Positions 57,740 through 64,000 of a DNA stretch of 64,000 bases are shown here, in pieces. The stretch is from contig WTGQ01000004.1 of the NCBI GenBank assembly GCA_011525365.1, positions 1 through 64,000 of the forward strand, given 5' to 3'. The notes below the pieces were generated by a model. It did not search any database, had not been told where the DNA came from, and saw nothing but the letters and a program-made list of their open reading frames with translations. Position numbers and translations under genes: made by a program. Source of the DNA: Acidobacteriota bacterium (GTDB taxonomy: Bacteria; Acidobacteriota; Thermoanaerobaculia; Multivoradales; Multivoraceae). The stretch's first letter is position 1. Each line of letters starts with the position of its first letter.

Positions 57740-58175
57740 ATCGATCAAAGCGCCGCCTCCGCCGCAGCGATCGCACTAGGCCGCATTGAGCGCGGCTTGC
57801 TGACGCCGACTGAGCGGGCGCCTGTACGACCGCGCCACGAAGGCCTGGACGCCGCGGACCTGGCGACGCCGACCGATGACGCCGAAGGACGGCGCAAGCT
57901 GGCGGCCGCCGAGCGACGATGTCGGCGCGTCCGCGATCGCGCCGGCGACGTGGGATTACTGCCGTGAGCGGCCCGAACCGGCCTAGAGTAGGGGACCTGC
58001 CGACGATCCTGCGCCCGCGCCTGAGCGCTCTGGAGCTGGTCAGGCGACCCTTCCTGAGAAGTAGACGAAGAGGTTCTTGCGATCCTTTGAGCGCTTCAGT
58101 TCCGCGACAATCGGGATGATCTCCTCCGGTAGCTCTTGCGCGATCGCGACAGCGGCAATCTCGATCAGAGTCCGG
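57740..58175. pseudogene. Decayed duplicate of 54.8-55.2 kb
   Basis: 57740-57967 repeats the helical phage-like gene with frame-breaking indels. 58050-58150 repeats the 3' end of the HEPN gene on the minus strand (IPIVAELKRSKDRKNLFVYF). R-M system 3 is thus flanked by direct copies of the same sequence, one intact and one eroded. Confidence 0.75.
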
Positions 58176-58385
58176 CCGGAGCGCGGCAAGCTCGGGACGA
58201 GGTTTGCGCATAAGTGCCAAGCCTGCACGCTACCGGGTCGGCAGCGCGCAGTCGCTCATCGAGCAAGGACCCCGGAATGGTGGTGCGCTACGCCAAAGGC
58301 AAAGGAGGCCGGCAGGCCATGAAGCAGTACTTTGGGGGGGAAACGACAATCCCTCGGTCATGTGCATGTGCTAACATGGCTAACA

Positions 58386-59006
58386 ATGAAATCAGTGATC
58401 GCCCTGCTAGCACAGAAGGGCGGCGTCGGTAAGTCGAGCCTCGCTGTTGCCCTTGCCGTCGCCAACGATTTGGGTGGCGGTCAATCGGCACTCGTGGATC
58501 TCGACCCGCAGGGAACAACCACCGTTTGGGGCCGTCTTCGTCCTGGTGCTCTCCCGGAGGTGTTCTCTGCCCATCCGCCCAGACTCCGGCGGGTGGTCGA
58601 AGAAGTCGGTGACGCCGACGCTACGTTGATCGTGATCGACACGGCTCCCCGAGAGCGAGCGGGCGCTGTCGCGGCCGCGGAGATCGCAGACGTGGTGCTC
58701 GTTCCTTGTCGGCCTGCGGCTCCAGACCTGGCGGCGCTGCCGGCGACTCTCGAGGTAGCCGAAGAGGTCGGCACTCGAGCGGTTGTGGTGCTAAACCAAG
58801 CGCCCCCTCGTGGTCCGTGGATCACCGATGCCCGGGATGCCGTGCGCGAGTCCGGGGCGGAAGTCTGCCCGGTCATCATCGGTCAGCGAGTCGCTCACGC
58901 CAAGGCGTTCATCCTTGGCAAGACCGCGCAGGAACTCGAGCCAGCCTCGAAAGCCGCGGCTGAAATCGGGGAACTTCACGACTGGATCATCAGGAGGGCA
59001 ACTTGA
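58386..59006 (+). CDS. parA: ParA-type partition ATPase 3
   Basis: This gene encodes 206 residues from the ATG at 58386 (MKSVIALLAQKGGVGKSSLA). VDLDPQGTT and LIVIDTAPRE follow. Two direct GCTAACA repeats lie just upstream (58371-58384), perhaps a -10/operator. It is paralogous to ParA 2 and heads another parA-rhh-rep set. Confidence 0.92.
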   Translation: MKSVIALLAQKGGVGKSSLAVALAVANDLGGGQSALVDLDPQGTTTVWGRLRPGALPEVFSAHPPRLRRVVEEVGDADATLIVIDTAPRERAGAVAAAEIADVVLVPCRPAAPDLAALPATLEVAEEVGTRAVVVLNQAPPRGPWITDARDAVRESGAEVCPVIIGQRVAHAKAFILGKTAQELEPASKAAAEIGELHDWIIRRAT

Positions 59007-59236
59007 TGGCAAAGACGGGACCGTCACCGTACGCAGCCGCCATGCAAGCAGGGCGCGAAAGGACAAAGAAGTCGAAGAAGCCGGCGTCCCGCGAAGGCAG
59101 GGTCGCATGGGTCAGTTACCACGACGAGATGACGGCACGCCGCCTCAAAGCGGCGGCTGCTCTGGCAGGCCTCAACCTAGATGAACTGGGCCAAGAGGCA
59201 GCGGCGGCAATGATCGAGCGATACCTGCCCCAGTGA
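59006..59236 (+). CDS. Ribbon-helix-helix-type partner of ParA 3
   Basis: This gene encodes 76 residues from an ATG overlapping the parA stop. A basic disordered N-terminus leads to VAWVSYHDEMTARRLKAAAA, then LNLDELGQEAAAAMIERYLP, a probable ribbon-helix-helix. After its stop, DNA resembling the end of the other partner gene (EEAVDLLLEL) persists to 59275, a recombination scar. Confidence 0.75.
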   Translation: MAKTGPSPYAAAMQAGRERTKKSKKPASREGRVAWVSYHDEMTARRLKAAAALAGLNLDELGQEAAAAMIERYLPQ

Positions 59237-59278
59237 CCGCCGGGAAGAAGCCGTCGACCTGCTGTTGGAGCTGCCGCT

Positions 59279-61852
59279 GTGGCGTCTGACCCCGCCGCTG
59301 TGGCGTCTGACCCCGCCGGCGCGGTTCACGCCGCCGTTGCCGGCGGCACTCTCACCGACGACACGGCCAGGGCGATCCTCCGCTGCATAGACGCGGACGG
59401 CTGCATAGACGCTCCCAACGACCTCCTCGAACGCGTTGCCCGCGAGGTGATCGAGGCCGCAGGAGTCGAATTCCGGCTCGCGAAGGGGTCTAATCTTCCC
59501 GCGACCCCCGGGGAAACGGAGCGAACAGGCCCCGAAACGGCGACGCCAGACGCCGATCGCCCCCAGAAGGCGGCCGTTTCGACCTCCTCCCGAGGCTCTC
59601 AGAGGCCGCAGAAGCGCCGCAAGCGCCGAGAACGGACTGAACCCCCTAGCCAGCCGGCCCCGGCCAGCGCTGCCAGCGCGGCGGCTCAGGCGACCCCTTC
59701 CAGGCCCCCACGGAAGTCCGCAACGGCGCGATCGCGCGCTGCGGCTGCCTGGGCCGCCAAGGAACCCGCTGCGGCGGCCAAGTTCCTCCGCTCCCATCCC
59801 GCGGCCGTCTTTGCCCTGACCCCTCCGGACGTCGACCAGCTTCACGGCGAAGAACTCAGAGAGCTGTACAGCGATCTAGACCACCTCGAAGCCGCCGCCG
59901 ACCTCGCCGAGCGCCGGATCACTTCCGATGTTCCAGCGCACCTTCGGGCCGCCCTGCGCGCCGCCGAGCGCGAACTCATCGCCCTACTCCAACAGCGGCC
60001 CTCGACCGTCGAAGTTGACGGCGAACCCCTGAGCATCCTGGCGGCCGCCCGCGAGACACTGAGCCCCGACCGTCGCTCCGTCGCCATGCTGCCGCCACCG
60101 CCGCGCGTCCGGGTGGTGGACGCCCCCGAGGACCGCGACCGGCTACCGGACGTCCTCCCCGACCCAACCAAGGCAGAGAGACAGCTCGTCCTCCCGAACC
60201 TCAATCCGCATCCGAACCCACACGGCGGACCCGCGCCCTGGCTGACCGTCTTCGACAGCCTGGGCGGCGTGAGCATGATGCCCGGTAGGGGCGCGCCACT
60301 TGACCTGCGCCTCTTCGTCGAGGCCTTGGCCTGGGCACCGCCTGCAGCAAGGCGCGGCCGCATGGTGGACGTTCCGCTCACCGTCCGAGAGCTTGCTGAG
60401 GCCCTGTGGCCACATGGCTGGCAGCGCGGCCGCGACTTGCCGAAGCTGAGGAACGCCATGCGGGCAATCAACGCCCTGGGTTTCTTCAGCACCCCGGATG
60501 CCCGCCTCGAGTGGGCGCCGGTCCTCTGGCGCGCGATCCCGGGCCAAGGTGCCCACCTAGATGATCACGCGCTCCTGCAGGTCCAGTTGCCACCCATCGC
60601 GGGCACCGGTGCCGGTGCCCGCTTCGACCGGTTGACGGCACGTCGCCTCGGCGTCAGCTCCGCGCCGGAGTTTCGCGCTTACCTCGGGCTGGTCCATGAA
60701 TGGGATCGTCGGCTGATCCGTGGTGTTCGGCCCAGGCCCGGACACTCTCTGCCGGGATACTCACCGACCGACCGCCGCCTCCTAATCTTCGGCGACGACC
60801 CTGAGCGAGCCGGGACCCGTCGCAAGCGTCAACTAGATGCAGACCGCGCCTTCGAGGGCTACGACCAACGCCACGGCCTGACCGCCTTCAACGCTAGCCA
60901 CGTCGTGGTAGCCGCGAAGGCCGGCGCGGCGGAGGATTATCACCTCTACTTCACCGACAAGAGCCTCTGGACACCCAACATCGAACACGCTGTAGCGCTC
61001 CCCGCGAAGGCCCTCGCTGAGGCTGTCGCCGACTGGTGGAACCGCATGCTCCCTGTAGACGCCTACCGGTGCTTCGTTGAGAACGCTTCCCCGTCCCGAC
61101 GAGGCGATCCCCGACCCTCAGCGTCACTCTCGGGTTTTTCTGGTGCCTCGTACCAAGCGGCTTACCGACCACCGTGGCGACCACGTCGTCTACTACCGTC
61201 AGGGAGAAGCAAGGTGCAAAGGACAATCCAAACACCCGACGGAACTACTTCACCGGCAGGCGCGGATGGGCGTGGGGGGGCACGATCAAACAGGCCGCGA
61301 GATTCCCCGAGCCCCTCGCCGAACGTGTGGCCAACTGGTTTGACGACCGTGTTGACGAGACTGAATCAGCCACCTACCACCACGTCCGGAAGCTCTGGGG
61401 TTGAGAGAGTAGGGGTCCCGTCCATGACAGTGCTCGCGGCGGGGTCCCTCGCGGACAGGGCGATTCTCGCCCGGCCATCCGTGCCTCCGTCGGCGACGGT
61501 GGCCACGTCGACGCCCTGGTCGAGCGCCCCGCGTGGCAAACGTCCGTCGCAGCACGTGCGGCGAGAAGCGCCCGATCCGCGCTTGTTCGCTGCGCAGTTC
61601 GACGCGTCGCGCGATGGCCCGGCCGGTAAAGCCGCGGCCGACCCACCCGGCCGGCCTTTCAGTCCACCGGCTCCCCTATCCACCTCTTTCTGTACTCCGA
61701 GGGGCTGCAGTCCATTTGTTCGTGGAAGCTGCGGCGAAACGTCCTCTCGCTGTGGAAGCCGACGGCTTCCGCGATCCGTCTCACCGGAGCGCTGTTCTCC
61801 CGCAGTAGCCGGCACGCATGCTCGACCCGTCGCCGTACCAGCCAGCTCGTGA
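59279..61852 (+). CDS. Chimeric replication initiator (Rep 2), 3' end probably not original
   Basis: This frame encodes 857 residues from a GTG. The first ~130 residues match Rep 1, preceded by a 21-bp tandem duplication (MASDPAAVASDPAGAVH). The middle (about 130-600) is an unrelated initiator-like region with DVPLTVRELAEALWPHGWQR, ALLQVQLPPI and SAPEFRAYLGLVHEWDRRLI. After about 61090 the frame runs antisense through an integrase remnant and an AraC gene, so this end is accidental read-through after loss of the true stop. No iterons were seen nearby. It is probably non-functional or dependent on another origin. Confidence 0.5.
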   Translation: MASDPAAVASDPAGAVHAAVAGGTLTDDTARAILRCIDADGCIDAPNDLLERVAREVIEAAGVEFRLAKGSNLPATPGETERTGPETATPDADRPQKAAVSTSSRGSQRPQKRRKRRERTEPPSQPAPASAASAAAQATPSRPPRKSATARSRAAAAWAAKEPAAAAKFLRSHPAAVFALTPPDVDQLHGEELRELYSDLDHLEAAADLAERRITSDVPAHLRAALRAAERELIALLQQRPSTVEVDGEPLSILAAARETLSPDRRSVAMLPPPPRVRVVDAPEDRDRLPDVLPDPTKAERQLVLPNLNPHPNPHGGPAPWLTVFDSLGGVSMMPGRGAPLDLRLFVEALAWAPPAARRGRMVDVPLTVRELAEALWPHGWQRGRDLPKLRNAMRAINALGFFSTPDARLEWAPVLWRAIPGQGAHLDDHALLQVQLPPIAGTGAGARFDRLTARRLGVSSAPEFRAYLGLVHEWDRRLIRGVRPRPGHSLPGYSPTDRRLLIFGDDPERAGTRRKRQLDADRAFEGYDQRHGLTAFNASHVVVAAKAGAAEDYHLYFTDKSLWTPNIEHAVALPAKALAEAVADWWNRMLPVDAYRCFVENASPSRRGDPRPSASLSGFSGASYQAAYRPPWRPRRLLPSGRSKVQRTIQTPDGTTSPAGADGRGGARSNRPRDSPSPSPNVWPTGLTTVLTRLNQPPTTTSGSSGVERVGVPSMTVLAAGSLADRAILARPSVPPSATVATSTPWSSAPRGKRPSQHVRREAPDPRLFAAQFDASRDGPAGKAAADPPGRPFSPPAPLSTSFCTPRGCSPFVRGSCGETSSRCGSRRLPRSVSPERCSPAVAGTHARPVAVPASS
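61174..61404 (+). pseudogene. Small gene fragment
   Basis: A short frame encodes NYFTGRRGWAWGGTIKQAAR, then FPEPLAERVANWF. This looks like the end of a small phage/plasmid protein that continues from another frame (RTKRLTDHRGDHVVYYRQG). It is probably frameshifted. Confidence 0.3.
61496..61645 (-). pseudogene. Integrase remnant B
   Basis: The minus strand carries the catalytic His-Arg block of the 53.3-kb integrase (VELRSEQARIGRFSPHVLRR, then TFATRGARPGRRRGH) with a one-base shift inside ALDQGVDVATVAD. It then ends abruptly beside the AraC gene. Confidence 0.65.
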
Positions 61853-62207
61853 AGGTGGTCCCGACGTGCTCCCGGAAGTACCGGGAGAATCCCGTAGGCG
61901 TCATCGCCGCGACCCTGGCGACCGAAGCGCCGTCCATGTCTTCGGTGAGGTGGTTGTCCACGTAGCGCCGCACGCGATCCAACCGTGCGAAGTGGTCGAA
62001 AGGGTCGACACGTGGGTCCGCGCCGACGCCGTGCTCTCCGCTTCGCCGCTGCATTTCGGTGAATGCGAAGTTGTAGGTCTCGATCGACCGGGTCGGTTCG
62101 ACCCGCACGCAGCGATCCCAGCCGGGAGCCCATTCGACGAAGGTATGAAACTCGTCGTCTCCACCGCACGGATCGACGCCAGCTGGCAGATCGGCTGCGA
62201 AAGCCAA
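61659..62207 (-). CDS. AraC-family regulator, N-terminus short
   Basis: This gene encodes 182 residues. The C-terminal ~100 residues form a complete double HTH: HLTEDMDGASVARVAAMTPT, then GFSRYFREHVGTTFTSWLV, then VRRIAEAVGFHSERTFRRSF and SPSEYRKRW. The ligand domain seen in most AraC proteins is reduced to about 75 residues, and the start is a weak TTG, so the gene may be 5'-truncated. Targets are unknown. Confidence 0.8.
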   Translation of the reverse strand: MAFAADLPAGVDPCGGDDEFHTFVEWAPGWDRCVRVEPTRSIETYNFAFTEMQRRSGEHGVGADPRVDPFDHFARLDRVRRYVDNHLTEDMDGASVARVAAMTPTGFSRYFREHVGTTFTSWLVRRRVEHACRLLRENSAPVRRIAEAVGFHSERTFRRSFHEQMDCSPSEYRKRWIGEPVD

Positions 62208-62575
62208 CCTAATCTTGGAGCAGAACGACGATCAAGAACAGGACGCTGCTTAGCGGATTCCGGCCAGATCTGAGCAAACCCGGCCAGATCCAGGCATTCC
62301 GGCCCGCGAGGTGGCTGCGTCTGGCTCATCGACGGCCGGCCACCGGGGCCGGAGCGCGAGCCATTGAGATGACCTTGGGTCGCCGGAAACGGCCGCGATT
62401 CGGCCCTCAGATCATGGTTTGGGCGCTAATCAGGCCGTTCGAAGTGGCCAAGTTGACCGGTCTCGGGGGAAATGCGCGGAAGCCCGCACCCTCGAAGAAG
62501 CCTAATCGGCCTCGGAGGGCCGGCCCGGTTCTCGACTCCTGGTCGGTCCCGCACCCCCGCGCCCCTTTGGGGGAA

Positions 62576-63135
62576 TCAATGGCCGCAGGCGCGCATGAGC
62601 GCCAGGGTTTGCCGGCACGCGGCCATCGCGTCCGGCGGATCGTCACCGGTACCGTGGCGCTTCGCGGCGAGATGTCCATGCTGCTTCCGACATAGCCGAA
62701 GCCCTTGTAGTCGCTGCGTAGGTCGCGCCACGGGAGCTTCGGCAGGGACAGGCCGTGGCGACGGGCGGTCCGCTTGAGCAGATGCAGGTTGAACGGCACA
62801 TCCCAGGCCAGGACCACGGACGCGGCTTCCAGTTGGCGGACCAGTGGCTCATGGAGCGTAGGCCAGGCGAGAGCGTCAGGCTGGATCGTTGCCGCGAACC
62901 GCGCTGCTCCGGTCGTGTCGATCAGGGCGGCCGCGGCCACTTCGTCACGATCGCCCAGGCCACCCGCTCGGATGCTGACGATCAGGGTGCCTTTGCGATC
63001 AAGCAGGTCGCGCCAGGTCAGGTCCGCACTTCGGAGCGATGGCCGGCGTCGGGCGGAAAGGAGGACCTGCCGGCGAAACCGTCGCCAGCGCCTAGGGGCC
63101 CGGTTCTCGGCTACATCGTGTTCGCGAAGCGGCAT
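62576..63135 (-). pseudogene. Frameshifted DEDD-type exonuclease-like gene
   Basis: The minus strand encodes AALIDTTGAARFAATIQPDA, then ASVVLAWDVPFNLHLLKRTA and SLPKLPWRDLRSDYKGFGYV, the look of a DnaQ/RNase T-type exonuclease. The frame is then lost. In another frame it ends DDPPDAMAACRQTLALMRAC. The opening acidic pair is not clear, so only a remnant is claimed. Confidence 0.55.
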
Positions 63136-63545
63136 GGTCCGCCGCGTGAGGGCTACTCCGAAGCGTGCGCGGCAGGCGCGAGGCCGGCGCGCGCGATCAA
63201 AGCGATTCGAGTGCGTAACAAGAGGATTGCTCCTTGTGGTTCATTCGACGCTGGTGGAAGCCAGGCCGACGTTACGGCGGCGGACCATAACAACTACCCT
63301 CCAAGTGGCCGATATGCGAATCGAGGCCCCGGAGTCCGGCGCTGTCCGCGCCGGCACTGGTTGTCGCGCCGCCCCGGCTCCGGCGAGGTTCTGAACGGCC
63401 CGGCGGACAACAGCGCTTCGTACCAGAAGCGCCAAGGCAGCGGAACTAGAACACGCGATCGGCCCTTCCGGTGTGGTAGCCCCCCTCGGAAGCCCGCTGC
63501 GTCCTGCTCGTGCGCGCCTCGCCGTCAGACGCCGGCATTCTCGTC
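63136..63545. other. Patchwork of short copied fragments
   Basis: About 45 bp near 63331-63378 match the zinc-cluster gene at 5050-5095. About 45 bp at 63398-63443 match rep 1 at 43378-43423 in inverted orientation with one mismatch. No gene was seen. Confidence 0.65.
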
Positions 63546-64000
63546 CTACCGCGCCGCCGTTTGTGCGGATGGCACGGCGATGGCCGCCATGGCGTCCCTC
63601 TTGGCCTGCTCTCCGCGCCGGTCGTATCTCCTGGTCGTGTCGAGGCTGGCGTGCCCCATGAGGTCGGCGACGGTGGCCACGTCGCCCTGGTCGAGCGCCA
63701 GGGTCGCAAACGTCCATCTCAGCACATGCGGCGAAAAGCGCCCGATCCTGGCCTGCTCACTGCGCAGTTCCACGCGGCGGGCTATGGCCCGGCCGGTCAG
63801 GCCGCGGCCGGCGCGGACCCGCCCTTGACCGTTCTGAGCGCGTCGAGGCGTCGCTCGAGGTCGGCGCGGCCCAGGTCGCCGTGCTGCCAGGCGCGGCGGA
63901 GCACGCCGCGCACGCTCGCGAGGCTGGCGTTCGCGGTCGCGGGCCGGTACCGCTCGGCGAGTCCGTTCCTGACCGCTTCGAGGCTCTGGGCGTCGGCGCG
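63546..64000 (-). pseudogene. Integrase remnant C (internally deleted, runs off the window)
   Basis: The 3' part is nearly intact: VELRSEQARIGRFSPHVLRW, then LMGHASLDTTRRYDRRGEQA. The 5' part, visible to the window edge, matches residues about 58-112 of the 53.3-kb integrase. They are joined after LDALRTVKG to RVRAGRGLTGRAIARR, so about 115 residues including the catalytic Arg are missing. A codon is also lost in DQG-DVATVADL. Confidence 0.75.

Noticed and set aside
59279..61852. An 857-residue single-purpose replication protein
   Set aside because: The last ~250 codons are antisense to an integrase remnant and an AraC gene, so the length is not biological.
1..64000. Insertion sequences with transposase genes
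   Set aside because: No DDE or HUH transposase was recognised. The repeats present are the long recombinase module, leaders and copied fragments.

Overview
The window reads as part of a large, GC-rich plasmid (or plasmid-derived conjugative element) from a Gram-negative bacterium. The Gram-negative call rests on VirB9/TrbG- and VirB10/TrbI-type transfer-channel proteins and Sec signal peptides. The taxon cannot be resolved from sequence alone. Almost everything is plasmid machinery or accessory cargo: conjugation, partition, replication, toxin-antitoxin, restriction-modification and recombinase genes. I saw no rRNA, tRNA, CRISPR array or housekeeping metabolism.

Layout. (1) 1-3336 is a module of two exported proteins, a tyrosine recombinase and brnT-brnA. 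It is repeated at 29398-32733 with no difference noticed by eye, a period of 29,397 bp. (2) Between the copies (3.4-29.1 kb) lies a mostly minus-strand conjugation region: a zinc-cluster protein, parA plus a ribbon-helix-helix partner, hicAB sets, virB11, virD4, virB8/trbF, virB6/trbL, virB5/trbJ, virB10, virB9, virB4, virB3, virB2, several small membrane proteins and an ArdC-type antirestriction protein. No relaxase was seen here. (3) 32.8-37.4 kb holds another exported protein, Mu-like phage remnants and gene debris. (4) 37.8-46.7 kb holds a XamI-type R-M pair, a HEPN candidate, a parA-rhh-rep replicon with iterons, and a second R-M pair. (5) 46.8-52 kb is a mobilisation block (mobC, a relaxase, two genes nested inside it), then a DUF6883/DUF4926 pair, a DUF4238 protein and the remains of a second relaxase. 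(6) 52.3-57.7 kb has a small-membrane-protein cassette, a complete integrase, a second HEPN candidate and a third R-M pair. (7) 57.7-64 kb is a mosaic: a third parA-rhh pair, a chimeric rep, an AraC regulator, a broken exonuclease and integrase remnants.

Working together. The transfer channel (2) probably serves the relaxase of (5), so neither half looks self-sufficient. Recombination between the two 3.3-kb repeats would release the channel region, with parA and one recombinase/BrnTA module, as a 29.4-kb circle. The window therefore looks like a fusion of a channel-bearing and a replication/mobilisation-bearing element.

The most unusual structure is a ~207-bp promoter-bearing leader present in four copies. 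Each copy precedes different small exported or membrane-protein genes, and two of these units end in a shared terminator module. They look like mobile expression cassettes, and I cannot match them to a described system.
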